Source of the DNA: an uncultured Bacteroidales bacterium
Lineage (GTDB): Bacteria > Bacteroidota > Bacteroidia > Bacteroidales > Bacteroidaceae
Reading direction: 5' to 3'
Assembly (NCBI GenBank): GCA_937906165.1
Contig: CALCYA010000118.1
Coordinates: 1 to 40,710, forward strand
DNA: 40,710 nt
Shown here in pieces: positions 33,249-40,710 of this stretch. Both the position numbers and the translations under genes were made by a program. Positions within the stretch are counted from its first letter, which is position 1; the number at the start of each line of letters is the position of its first letter. The notes beneath the pieces were generated by a model. It was not told the DNA's origin. It saw only the letters and a list, made by a program, of their open reading frames with translations, and made no database searches.

Positions 33249-35246
33249 TTGATTTTGGCAAAAAAGTTTCATTACATATCTGCTCTTATGCTGCTTGCAT
33301 TGCTGACAGTAGCGTGCAGCAGCGAGAAGGCCATCAGGAAAGGTGACCAGTATGCTGCTGTGCTCGAATATCACGAAGCGGCGAAGGAATATAAGAAGGC
33401 ATACAGCAAAATTCCATCAAAGGAGCGCAAGAAACGTGCCGAGGTCGCATGGAAGCTTGGTGAGTGCTACCGCAAAAGCAATAATTCAGCGCGAGCAGCA
33501 GGAGCATACCAGAATGCGGTTAGATACGGGCATGCCGACTCCACCGCACTGCTATACCTTGCCGGTGCCCAGCTGGAGAACGGAGACTACAAGGCCTCGC
33601 AAAAGAGTTACCAGGCATTCCTGGAGAAAGCACCAGACAACCGCATGGCCCTGATAGGCCTGCAATCGGCAATGCAGTCGGCAGACTGGAAAAAGAACCC
33701 GAACCGTTACATAGTAAAGAAATCAAGGGAACTTAACGGACAGCGCAGCGACTATTGCCCGATGTTCGTGGGCGATGACACCACTATGGTAATCTCCACA
33801 AGCACACGCAAGGAAGCTACCGGAGACGGGCTGAGCAGCGTCACCGGACAGAAATATGCCGACCTTTTCCTTACAAAGCTGGACGAGAAGGGCAAGTGGC
33901 AGAAAAGCGAGAAGATAGAAAGTGACGTGAACAGCGAGTTCGAGGACGGTGCCTGCGCCTTTACCCCCGACGGCAAGGTCATGTATTTCACACGTTGCGT
34001 GACAGACGACCATTACCCTCGCTTTGCCGGCATATACAAGAGTAACCGCAGCGATGCAGCATGGGGAAAACCAGAGCAGGTGGTGATATCCAAGGACACA
34101 CTATCATCATATGCCCACCCCGCTGTGTCACCAGACGGCAACTGGCTATACTTCACATCGGACATGGCCGGCGGATACGGGGGACTTGACATTTGGCGCT
34201 TCTACATAGGTACCAGCAGAGCAATGGAGGGAATAATTGAAAACGTGGGACCCATGGTAAACACAGAGGGCGACGAGCAGTTCCCTACATTCGGCCCTAA
34301 AGGCGAACTCTTCTTCTCTTCGGACGGTTACCCTGGAATGGGCGGACTGGACATAATGTGCGGCACACAGCTCAATGACACATTGTGGAATGTAACCAAC
34401 ATGGGCGCTCCGCTGAACTCCAGCGGCGACGATTTCGGTATGACATTTGCTGCAGGACTGTACAGAGGATTCTTCTCCTCGAACCGTGGTGATGCACGCG
34501 GTTGGGACCACATATACTCTTTCTATCTCCCCGAGACAGTACACATGCTACGTGGATGGATTTATGAGAAAGATGGTTATGAGCTCCCCGAGGGCGTCAT
34601 ATATATGATTGGTGATGACGGTACAAACACAAGCTTCGGTGTAATGAAGGACGGCTCTTACAGCGTGCGTGTGACACCCGGTGTCAAGTATGTGCTTCTG
34701 GGAACCTGCAAAGGATACCTCAATGCAATGCAAGAACTGACAACGGACAGTGTGGAGGCGAACAGGGAATACCAACGCGACTTTGCCTTGCCGTCAATAA
34801 CACGTCCCGTGCTCATTGACAACATATACTATGAGTATGACAAGGCAACACTGACCGCTGAATCCACTGCCTCACTCGACGAGCTTGTCAAGTTGCTTAA
34901 CCTGAACCCGAACGTCACTATCGAGCTGAGTTCACACTGCGATTTCCGCGGTACTGACAGCTATAACCAGAGGCTTTCACAGGCACGCGCCGAATCGGTG
35001 GTTGAATACCTGATAGACAACGGCATAGAAAAAGAGCGTCTCACGGCGGTGGGATACGGCGAAGGAAAGCCAAAAGAGGTCAGCAAGAAGATGACCGAGA
35101 GATACACTTTCCTAAAAGAGGGTGACATTCTCAGCGAGGAGTTCATAAACGCCCTTGAAGATGAGCAGCAGAAAGAGACCTGCCATCAGCTGAACCGCCG
35201 TACAGAGTTCCAGGTGCTGCGCACCACATACAAGCTGTACGAATAA
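33249..35246 (+). CDS. PorE-like OmpA-family lipoprotein (TPR, beta-propeller, OmpA)
   Basis: A 665-residue outer-membrane-directed lipoprotein with Cys23 in the lipobox LTVAC. Residues about 30-140 are TPR-like helices, about 150-420 repeat the PD40/WD-type pattern (DGNWLYFTSDMAGGYGGLDIW, then GELFFSSDGYPGMGG), 430-500 is a small beta domain, and 510-665 is an OmpA-like peptidoglycan-binding domain (IELSSHCDFRGTDSYNQRLSQARAESV region). This is the architecture of PorE of the type IX secretion system, but similar proteins occur in species without that system. The start must be TTG at 33249 or 33255: the first ATG, 33288, would leave only nine residues before the lipobox Cys. Confidence 0.87.
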   Translation: MILAKKFHYISALMLLALLTVACSSEKAIRKGDQYAAVLEYHEAAKEYKKAYSKIPSKERKKRAEVAWKLGECYRKSNNSARAAGAYQNAVRYGHADSTALLYLAGAQLENGDYKASQKSYQAFLEKAPDNRMALIGLQSAMQSADWKKNPNRYIVKKSRELNGQRSDYCPMFVGDDTTMVISTSTRKEATGDGLSSVTGQKYADLFLTKLDEKGKWQKSEKIESDVNSEFEDGACAFTPDGKVMYFTRCVTDDHYPRFAGIYKSNRSDAAWGKPEQVVISKDTLSSYAHPAVSPDGNWLYFTSDMAGGYGGLDIWRFYIGTSRAMEGIIENVGPMVNTEGDEQFPTFGPKGELFFSSDGYPGMGGLDIMCGTQLNDTLWNVTNMGAPLNSSGDDFGMTFAAGLYRGFFSSNRGDARGWDHIYSFYLPETVHMLRGWIYEKDGYELPEGVIYMIGDDGTNTSFGVMKDGSYSVRVTPGVKYVLLGTCKGYLNAMQELTTDSVEANREYQRDFALPSITRPVLIDNIYYEYDKATLTAESTASLDELVKLLNLNPNVTIELSSHCDFRGTDSYNQRLSQARAESVVEYLIDNGIEKERLTAVGYGEGKPKEVSKKMTERYTFLKEGDILSEEFINALEDEQQKETCHQLNRRTEFQVLRTTYKLYE

Positions 35247-35253
35247 CGGCATA

Positions 35254-35826
35254 TCATTTTACTTTCCCCGGATTCTTGTTCACAAAGTCGGCCCAGGATG
35301 TATATTTCTTGTCGCTTACCGGCTTACCTTGCTGTATGAAATGACAGAATGCAGCACCCAGAGCATCGGTGGCATCCATAAATTGCGGCATCTCCTCGGA
35401 CGAGATATTGAGCATACGGCGCAACATGTCGGCAACCTGTTCCTTGGCCGCAGAGCCATTGCCCGTTATAGCCATCTTTATCTTCATGGGAGCATACTCA
35501 TGTATCGGTACCTGACGGCTTATGGCAGCCGCAATCGCAACACCCTGTGCACGGCCCAGTTTGAGCATACTCTGCACATTCTTACCGAAGAAAGGAGCCT
35601 CAATGGCAAGTTCATCGGGCAGGAAAGAGTTAATAAGCCCCTGCACACGGTTGAAGATTTCTCCCAACTTCATGTACATGTCCTTACACTTGCGAAGGTC
35701 GATGACCCCCATGGCAATGAGGTGTGCACGGTTCCCGTTCACACCAATGAAGGCATAACCCATGATATTGGTTCCAGGGTCAATGCCCATTATTACCCTG
35801 TCATCTTTGGGAGGTGTTCCTGTCAT
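35254..35826 (-). CDS. ruvC: Crossover junction endodeoxyribonuclease RuvC
   Basis: A 190-residue RuvC, the dimeric nuclease that resolves Holliday junctions by paired nicks. The acidic catalytic residues are visible in MGIDPGTN (first Asp), ELAIEAPFFGKN (Glu) and MDATDALGAAFCHF (late Asp). The N-terminus MTGTPPKDDRVI is a little longer than in E. coli RuvC. Its start overlaps the stop of the phosphatase gene by four bases (ATGA), and its stop is 7 bases from the convergent PorE-like gene, with no visible terminator between them. Confidence 0.95.
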   Translation of the reverse strand: MTGTPPKDDRVIMGIDPGTNIMGYAFIGVNGNRAHLIAMGVIDLRKCKDMYMKLGEIFNRVQGLINSFLPDELAIEAPFFGKNVQSMLKLGRAQGVAIAAAISRQVPIHEYAPMKIKMAITGNGSAAKEQVADMLRRMLNISSEEMPQFMDATDALGAAFCHFIQQGKPVSDKKYTSWADFVNKNPGKVK

Positions 35827-36293
35827 ATGTCAAGATATTCCAGCAATGCTTTACAACCCGAATATATCTCCTTGTAAGTCTTGTCGAAGTTCCCGTGATA
35901 CCAAGGGTCGGAGATATCTGCTCCTGCACAACGTTGAGGCTCATCTGCAACAAAATCAAGCAGTTTCCAAACCTTACCCTCGCAGTCACAACCGATTATG
36001 CGCATAAGATTACGCACATTGTAATCCTCCATTACCACAACCATATCGAAACTGTTATACTCCTCAACCGTGAAACGATGGGCGCGGTGTCCCTCGCAAG
36101 GAACATCATGCATCGAAAGAGTATACTCTGCCGGAGGATATATGCCATTGCCTATTTCCTCGTTGCTTGTAGCCGAAGAGTCTATATACAGGCAATCGGC
36201 CACGCCTGCCTTGCGCGCAAGCTCTTTCATTATAAATTCCGCCATCGGGGAACGGCAGATGTTCCCGTGGCACACAAACATTATCTTTTTCAT
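35823..36293 (-). CDS. Low-molecular-weight protein-tyrosine phosphatase
   Basis: A 156-residue cytoplasmic phosphatase of the LMW-PTP family. The P-loop is VCHGNICRSPMAE at residues 7-19, with the nucleophile Cys8 and Arg14, and the general acid Asp lies in ISDPWYHGNF near residue 130. In many bacteria such enzymes dephosphorylate tyrosine kinases that control capsule export; no such kinase is nearby. It is the middle gene of cdd-phosphatase-ruvC, with gaps of 9 and -4 bases. Confidence 0.94.
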   Translation of the reverse strand: MKKIMFVCHGNICRSPMAEFIMKELARKAGVADCLYIDSSATSNEEIGNGIYPPAEYTLSMHDVPCEGHRAHRFTVEEYNSFDMVVVMEDYNVRNLMRIIGCDCEGKVWKLLDFVADEPQRCAGADISDPWYHGNFDKTYKEIYSGCKALLEYLDI

Positions 36294-36302
36294 AAATATT
36301 TC

Positions 36303-36785
36303 TTACTCCAGAGAATCGGAATCAAAAGAGAGCGGCATCAAAGCCCTTACGCCATCATCGATGACATAACATTGCCTGGTGCCATAGAGTATTATCTTCA
36401 TCTTGTAGCCGAACCGTTTCTCTGTCTCCAGCATCACCTGACGGCAGGCACCGCACGGTGTTATGGGAAACTCAAGCTCACCTTGGGTACTTCTTGCCGC
36501 TATCGCGAGCACCTCGACCGGCTCTTTGGGATATTGTGAATTAGCCCAGAAAAGCGTGGTTCGCTCGGCACATAACCCCGACGGGTAGGCTGCATTCTCC
36601 TGATTGCTACCGCTCACCACCGTTCCGTTGCCCAGACGCACAGCTGCACCCACAGAAAAGTTGGAATATACAGCATAGCTGTTGGCTGTTGCGGCACGGG
36701 CTGCATCAACAACGGCCTTGTCTGCACCCGACAGTTCATCATAGGAACACACATTGATCCTTGTCTGCAAAATCATCTCCTTCAT
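36303..36785 (-). CDS. cdd: Cytidine deaminase
   Basis: A 160-residue homotetramer-type cytidine deaminase of pyrimidine salvage, converting cytidine and deoxycytidine to uridine forms. The zinc site is formed by Cys-Ala-Glu in YPSGLCAERTTLFWANS (Glu is the proton shuttle) and by the two cysteines of TPCGACRQVM. The substrate-binding NFSVGAAVRLG and GSNQENAAYP segments are present. It begins the three-gene minus-strand operon downstream of a plausible promoter. Confidence 0.95.
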   Translation of the reverse strand: MKEMILQTRINVCSYDELSGADKAVVDAARAATANSYAVYSNFSVGAAVRLGNGTVVSGSNQENAAYPSGLCAERTTLFWANSQYPKEPVEVLAIAARSTQGELEFPITPCGACRQVMLETEKRFGYKMKIILYGTRQCYVIDDGVRALMPLSFDSDSLE

Positions 36786-36824
36786 AATTGTGTATTTTTA
36801 GAATCTGTTTGGTTTTTTCTCACG

Positions 36825-36855
36825 CGAAGATATACAAATACTTGCTCAAAAACAA
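36825..36855 (-). promoter_or_regulatory. Candidate promoter of the cdd-ruvC operon
   Basis: On the minus strand TTG (36855-36853) and TATCTTCG (36832-36825) are 20 bases apart. The -7 box has one mismatch to TAnnTTTG and is identical to the one upstream of ilvE. Confidence 0.5.
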
Positions 36856-36897
36856 TTTATTCACTTATTTTGTATTCGGATAACATCTATTGGATTT

Positions 36898-37815
36898 ATG
36901 AAGACCCGTATAATATTTGCACTTGCCGCAGCAATGATGCTGACAGGCTGTATAACAACGAAAAACAGCGCACCGGCTATTATAGAGAGTGACATTTCGA
37001 ATGCAAAAGACGACTATGAGCGCTATATCCTCACATACTACCCGCTTGCCATAGAACAGATGAACAGATACGGCATCCCAGCCAGTATCACCCTTGCACA
37101 AGGACTGCTTGAGAGCGGTGCAGGAAAGAGCGAACTTGCACGCAAGTCGAACAATCACTTCGGCATCAAGGCCGACAAGAACTGGAACGGAAGCACCGTA
37201 TCATCCATGGACAACGGCAAGCTATGCAAATTCAGAAAATACAAGAAGGTTGGAGAATCATATGAGGACCACTCGAAGTTCCTTACAGGCAGGGAGAGAT
37301 ACGCAAGCCTGTTCCGTCTGAAAAAGAACGATTATGAAGGATGGGCAAAAGGGCTGAAGAAAGCGGGCTATGCCGAGGACAGACAATACCCGCAGAAGCT
37401 CATAAGCCTCATCGAGAGATACGGGCTATACAAATATGACAACTACAAGCCGGGCAACACACCCAAAAAGAACCCCGGCAATGCTCAAAGCATAAACGGC
37501 ATACCTTTCATCACTGTGGAAAGCGGTGAACTGATGATTGACATTGCACACAAGACAGGAGTATCGGTAGGCAAACTGCGCAAATACAATGACATAAAGG
37601 ATAAACGCGAGCCAAGACCGGGCGAACGCCTTTATACAAAGAAAAAGAAAAGCAAGGCAGCCAAAGGCTCCGACTTCCACACGACACAGAACGGAGAGAG
37701 CCTATACAGCATAGCACAGGATTACGGAATAAGACTGATGAAACTGTATGAACTGAATCCCCAGTACAAGAGCTACACGAAACTCAAGGTAGGCGATGTG
37801 ATAAGGCTAAGATGA
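36898..37815 (+). CDS. Glucosaminidase-domain lipoprotein with two LysM repeats
   Basis: A 305-residue exported peptidoglycan hydrolase. A signal peptide ends with lipobox LTGC (Cys18). Residues about 45-185 form a glucosaminidase domain of the FlgJ/Atl type, with the probable catalytic Glu72 in LAQGLLESGAGKSELA followed by NNHFGIKADKNW. Two LysM modules follow, about 201-250 (ITVESGELMIDIAHKTGVS) and 258-305 (HTTQNGESLYSIAQDYGI), which bind GlcNAc-containing chains. It likely acts in cell-wall remodelling from the outer-membrane side. It stands alone and ends at a bidirectional terminator. Confidence 0.93.
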   Translation: MKTRIIFALAAAMMLTGCITTKNSAPAIIESDISNAKDDYERYILTYYPLAIEQMNRYGIPASITLAQGLLESGAGKSELARKSNNHFGIKADKNWNGSTVSSMDNGKLCKFRKYKKVGESYEDHSKFLTGRERYASLFRLKKNDYEGWAKGLKKAGYAEDRQYPQKLISLIERYGLYKYDNYKPGNTPKKNPGNAQSINGIPFITVESGELMIDIAHKTGVSVGKLRKYNDIKDKREPRPGERLYTKKKKSKAAKGSDFHTTQNGESLYSIAQDYGIRLMKLYELNPQYKSYTKLKVGDVIRLR

Positions 37816-37830
37816 TTATTCAAGCAACAT

Positions 37831-37861
37831 AAGAAAGGATGCCCGCAGGCATCCTTTTCTT
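37831..37861. terminator. Bidirectional terminator
   Basis: aaaggatgcc (37834-37843) and ggcatccttt (37848-37857) form a 10-bp stem with a 4-base loop, with A-rich sequence before and T-rich sequence after. It lies between the convergent glucosaminidase and membrane-protein genes. Confidence 0.9.
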
Positions 37862-37865
37862 TATA

Positions 37866-38201
37866 TCACTTATGCTTTTCAATCTCTACCGGAATACGGA
37901 ATGCTGTATAAAGTTCCATGAGGGCCCCACAGAACATTACGGCAACCCATTCATTGTTGCGAAGCACAAACATCATAACACCGGCAGCAACAAGCAGTAA
38001 TGCGCCTATCTGCTGTTGAGTGACCAAGCGACGCACCATGAAATGTTTGTGACGGGGACGCAGAACGAACTGCGAGACGGCAAACACAACAGCTCCCGAA
38101 AGATATATGTAAGAGTAATACTCGGGAAGAAACAAACGCGATGCCGCACCTACCAAAAGTGCCACTGCGCCAAGATAATAAAGGGACTGTATCGCTTTCA
38201 T
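37866..38201 (-). CDS. Small four-helix membrane protein, function unknown
   Basis: A 111-residue hydrophobic protein with four predicted membrane segments at about residues 8-22, 30-47, 63-80 and 85-102, and a basic loop RPRHKHFMVRR between the second and third. I do not recognise a characterised family. Its ATG (38201) shares one base with the stop of the FtsB-like gene (TGATG), so the two are translationally coupled and may act together at the division site; that is an inference from the arrangement only. Confidence 0.8.
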   Translation of the reverse strand: MKAIQSLYYLGAVALLVGAASRLFLPEYYSYIYLSGAVVFAVSQFVLRPRHKHFMVRRLVTQQQIGALLLVAAGVMMFVLRNNEWVAVMFCGALMELYTAFRIPVEIEKHK

Positions 38202-38512
38202 CAATCTTCTATTATAAAAACATCTTCATCCGGCGTGTGCATGTCATATTTCTCACGGCAGATCTTCTCAATCTCCGATGTGACACCATCAGGACCTATA
38301 AGGGCATTCCTGCGTTCCACCTCGGCAGAGTCACTCATCATGGTTGCAATTTCCTCTTCCAGTGCATTTATCTTGCTCTGGTTCCTGAAATGCATAATCA
38401 TACTGTTGTCATCAAAGACAATAACAATAAACAGGAAGATTATTGTCACGAACAGATATTTGTGATTTCTGACCCAATTGACCAATGGAGTAAATTTTGA
38501 GAATATCGACAT
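38201..38512 (-). CDS. FtsB/DivIC-family septum formation initiator
   Basis: A 103-residue bitopic protein. A short basic N-terminus (VNWVRNHKY) leads into one membrane helix at about residues 17-36, then a coiled coil (INALEEEIATMMSDSAEVER) and the ICREKYDMHTPDEDVFII ending typical of the FtsB/DivIC family, in which the segment after the coiled coil contacts FtsL and the divisome. I use ATG 38512; a frame starting ten residues earlier is possible. It is the first gene of a two-gene unit. Confidence 0.9.
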   Translation of the reverse strand: MSIFSKFTPLVNWVRNHKYLFVTIIFLFIVIVFDDNSMIMHFRNQSKINALEEEIATMMSDSAEVERRNALIGPDGVTSEIEKICREKYDMHTPDEDVFIIED

Positions 38513-38642
38513 TTTCAACTTATTATATGTTACACAATGCACTTGCTCTGCAAAGTTATAAAAAAATAGGGAGTAAATGAATGTACCTTAAAAATATGTT
38601 GAAAAAAGGATTGGATGACAATAGAGAAATAGGCCTGCCGAT

Positions 38643-38673
38643 TTTGTTTAGAAAAGCCTTTGCATTATCTTTG
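38643..38673 (+). promoter_or_regulatory. Promoter of dnaX
   Basis: TTTG at 38643-38646 and TATCTTTG at 38666-38673 are exactly 19 bases apart. Transcription should begin near 38680, about 90 bases before the dnaX ATG, which rules out the in-frame start at 38660. Confidence 0.85.
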
Positions 38674-38770
38674 CAGTAACCGCGAAGCAAACCGGGAAGA
38701 TTGTTCTCCAAAGCAGTCCACAAAACGGGACATCACTTACGCGGAAATAGAGCAACCATCATTTGAGATT

Positions 38771-40618
38771 ATGGAGAATTATATAGTTTCGGCAAGAAAA
38801 TACCGCCCAGACACTTTTGAGTCGGTTGTTGCCCAGAAATCCTTGACAACAACACTCAAGAATGCCATACACAGCGGTAAATTGGCGCACGCCTACCTGT
38901 TCTGCGGTCCACGCGGTGTGGGCAAGACAACTTGTGCGAGAATCTTCGCAAAGACAATAAACTGCCTTCATCCCACAGCCGACGGCGAGCCTTGCAACGA
39001 GTGCGAGTCATGCCTCTCGTTCAACCAGCAACGCTCATATTCCATATATGAGCTTGATGCTGCCAGCAACAACTCAGTAGAGGACATACGCTCACTCAAT
39101 GAACAGGTACGTATACCGCCCCAGATAGGCAAATACAAGGTGTATATCATCGACGAGGTACACATGCTGTCACAGGCAGCATTCAACGCATTCCTCAAGA
39201 CCCTTGAGGAACCGCCTGCACACGCAATATTCATCCTTGCCACAACCGAGAAGCACAAGATTATCCCAACCATCCTGTCACGTTGCCAGATATATGACTT
39301 CAGCCGAATTGAGGCCGCAGATATAATAGCACACTTGCAGGGGATCGCATCCAAAGAGGGCATAAAGGCTGAACACGAGGCTTTACGCATCATCGCGCAA
39401 AAATCGGACGGCTGTATGCGCGATGCACTCTCGCTGTTCGACCAGATGGTGAGTTTCACACAGGGTGAACTCACTTATTCTAAAGTCATATCAAGCCTGA
39501 ACGTGCTCGACTACGAATACTATTTCAGACTTACCGATTTTATCCTTGAGGGAAAGACTTCCCAAGCATTGCTTCTGTTCAACGAGGTGCTGACAAAGGG
39601 ATTCGAGGGCAACATCTTCATAGAAGGCGCAGCGGCCCATTTCAGGGACCTTCTTGTAAACGGCGACCCCGCAACAGCACCGCTGTTCGAGGGAAGCGAG
39701 GAGTTGCGCGCGCGATACAGCGAACAGGCTGCAAGATGTAAGCCGAAGATGATTTTCAGCGCAATAAGGCTGTGTAACAACTGCAGCCTCAATTACAGGG
39801 CAAGCCGCAACAAACGCCTTTTGGTAGAGTTGACAATAATCGAACTTACCCAACTGAGCGAAGAGGGTGAAGAAGGAGGGGGGCGTAGCCCCAAGACGTT
39901 AAAACCAATCTTCAACAAACTCCAGGCAAAAGAGACTGCAAGCAATCCCCAGCCTATTCAACAACCGGCCCCACAGGCACAACAACAGAGTGTTCCGGCA
40001 CAACATCCTACACAGCAGAATGACGTACAGGAGAGCCAACAGCAGACCACTGCACAACGCTCTACAATCGGAAGGCCTGTAGCAAATGGACGTCCGCCTG
40101 AAATGCAGGTAAGGCGAGGAGGATTGTTCGGTGGTTCCAGAGCACTGTCAGCCGGCATAAGGCAGGAGGGGCAGCCTACGACGGCTGCGAAGACAGAGGC
40201 CGCCTCCACCGTACCCCACGAGAATGCTACTGCACCGGTTGTAGAAAAACCAAAGACACTGACAACGGAATCAATAGTCCAGGCATGGACCTCATATGCG
40301 TTGCAACTACCAGAAAACGAGCGTGCGCTTGCGGACAGAATGAAGATCATGCGTCCGGAGCTCACGGAAAAGGACTGCTTCTGCATTGCAGTAGACAACC
40401 AGTTGGCGGCAGAATTGTTCGAGTCCGAGGCAAAGCGTATATGCAACGGAATGAGCAGCTACCTGAATGGTATTACTCCAAGGATGAAAGTCACAGTCAA
40501 CAAGATTGTTGTCGAGCGGCACGTCAGCGACCGACCGAAACAGTATGAGATACTAAAGGAAAAGAACCCGCTTATAGAAAAGCTGAGGGTAGAACTTAAC
40601 CTCGAGTTGGCAAGATAG
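38771..40618 (+). CDS. dnaX: DNA polymerase III subunit gamma/tau
   Basis: A 615-residue DnaX, the ATPase of the clamp loader that places the sliding clamp on DNA and couples it to the polymerases. The AAA+ core has Walker A GPRGVGKT at 46-53, a zinc module (Cys65, Cys75, Cys78, Cys81), DEVH at 128-131 and sensor SRC at 170-172; domain III ends near residue 361. A Gln/Pro/Ala-rich linker (about 390-440) leads to the tau-specific C-terminal part. I use ATG 38771 (MENYIVSARKYRP). Codons 369-371 contain a G6 run discussed separately. The stop codon lies in the terminator. Confidence 0.96.
   Translation: MENYIVSARKYRPDTFESVVAQKSLTTTLKNAIHSGKLAHAYLFCGPRGVGKTTCARIFAKTINCLHPTADGEPCNECESCLSFNQQRSYSIYELDAASNNSVEDIRSLNEQVRIPPQIGKYKVYIIDEVHMLSQAAFNAFLKTLEEPPAHAIFILATTEKHKIIPTILSRCQIYDFSRIEAADIIAHLQGIASKEGIKAEHEALRIIAQKSDGCMRDALSLFDQMVSFTQGELTYSKVISSLNVLDYEYYFRLTDFILEGKTSQALLLFNEVLTKGFEGNIFIEGAAAHFRDLLVNGDPATAPLFEGSEELRARYSEQAARCKPKMIFSAIRLCNNCSLNYRASRNKRLLVELTIIELTQLSEEGEEGGGRSPKTLKPIFNKLQAKETASNPQPIQQPAPQAQQQSVPAQHPTQQNDVQESQQQTTAQRSTIGRPVANGRPPEMQVRRGGLFGGSRALSAGIRQEGQPTTAAKTEAASTVPHENATAPVVEKPKTLTTESIVQAWTSYALQLPENERALADRMKIMRPELTEKDCFCIAVDNQLAAELFESEAKRICNGMSSYLNGITPRMKVTVNKIVVERHVSDRPKQYEILKEKNPLIEKLRVELNLELAR
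39878..39892 (+). other. G6 run with hairpin in dnaX, candidate frameshift site
   Basis: Codons 370-371 are GGG GGG, preceded by GGA and followed by CGT AGC CCC. GGGGC (39880-39884) and GCCCC (39888-39892) can pair around the loop GTA. A -1 slip after codon 371 reads GCG and then TAG (39886-39888), giving a 372-residue product that ends just after domain III. An aggagg sequence overlaps the run. The site is described from sequence; use of the slip is not shown. Confidence 0.4.
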
Positions 40619-40646
40619 AGAAAAATTTTTCTCTATCTTTTTTTTT
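40613..40646 (+). terminator. Rho-independent terminator of dnaX
   Basis: A perfect palindrome agatagagaaaaa/tttttctctatct (40613-40638) is followed by a T run to 40646. The dnaX stop codon (40616-40618) is inside the left arm. Bases 40647-40710 show no gene I can support. Confidence 0.88.
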
Positions 40647-40710
40647 GCACACTAACCACCCTTTTGCGCAAACCTACATAAAAGATGCAGACCCAGCCCA
40701 CCCTGCTCTT

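Noticed and set aside
38660..38770. N-terminal extension of DnaX from an upstream in-frame start
   Set aside because: It would begin at or before the expected transcription start of a strong promoter (-7 at 38666-38673), and MENYIVSARKYRP at 38771 is the normal DnaX N-terminus.

Overview
The window is chromosomal DNA from a member of the Bacteroidales (Bacteroidota), most likely Bacteroidaceae or Prevotellaceae. The evidence is several promoters of the Bacteroidota type (TAnnTTTG at -7, TTTG/TTG at -33, 19-20 bp spacer), few Shine-Dalgarno sites, a paired methylmalonyl-CoA mutase, fused ThrA, an exbB/exbD cluster with an acidic ExbB extension, a PorE-like OmpA lipoprotein and glycan-degrading enzymes with export signals. 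Genus cannot be fixed from the sequence alone. Coding density is high and no gene-free stretch is unexplained; the longest spacer (2768-3159) holds a tRNA and promoters.

Layout. 1-2910 (minus): tRNA-Ser(GGA) and an ExbB - membrane protein - ExbD - ExbD proton-channel operon. 3160-6313 (plus): lpxK, purine nucleoside phosphorylase, thiL and a small Imm17-like membrane protein, closed by a 52-bp perfect palindromic terminator. 6374-12312 (minus): mrp, a Dabb protein, trmB, ilvE, xseB, xseA and mnmA. 12426-14929 (plus): MATE transporter, cytidylate-kinase-like protein, phosphoesterase. 14946-18026 (minus): an ECF sigma factor without an anti-sigma partner, and thrA. 18153-20184 (plus): a solitary tyrosine recombinase and a lipopolysaccharide-kinase-like gene. 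20358-26994 (plus): a compact four-gene glycan operon (GH125, an EEP phosphodiesterase fused to an SGNH hydrolase, a GH123-like enzyme, GH97). 27158-33164 (plus): mutA, mutB, topB. 33249-35246 (plus): PorE-like lipoprotein. 35254-36785 (minus): cdd, low-molecular-weight phosphatase, ruvC. 36898-37815 (plus): glucosaminidase-LysM lipoprotein. 37866-38512 (minus): FtsB/DivIC-like protein and a membrane protein. 38771-40618 (plus): dnaX.

Most of this is housekeeping. Three things stand out. First, the SusCD-less operon at 20.2-27.0 kb joins a lipoprotein alpha-1,6-mannosidase, a phosphodiesterase-esterase fusion, a putative beta-N-acetylgalactosaminidase and a retaining GH97; the set would suit a phosphorylated, acylated mannose glycan such as a GPI-type glycan, which is inference. 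Second, dnaX has a G6 run inside a small hairpin just after the clamp-loader core, where a -1 slip reaches a TAG after one codon, as in the gamma-producing frameshift of E. coli dnaX. Third, an A-rich heptad repeat (NTGAAAA) occurs both between genes and in frame inside mnmA, where it appears to have lengthened the protein.
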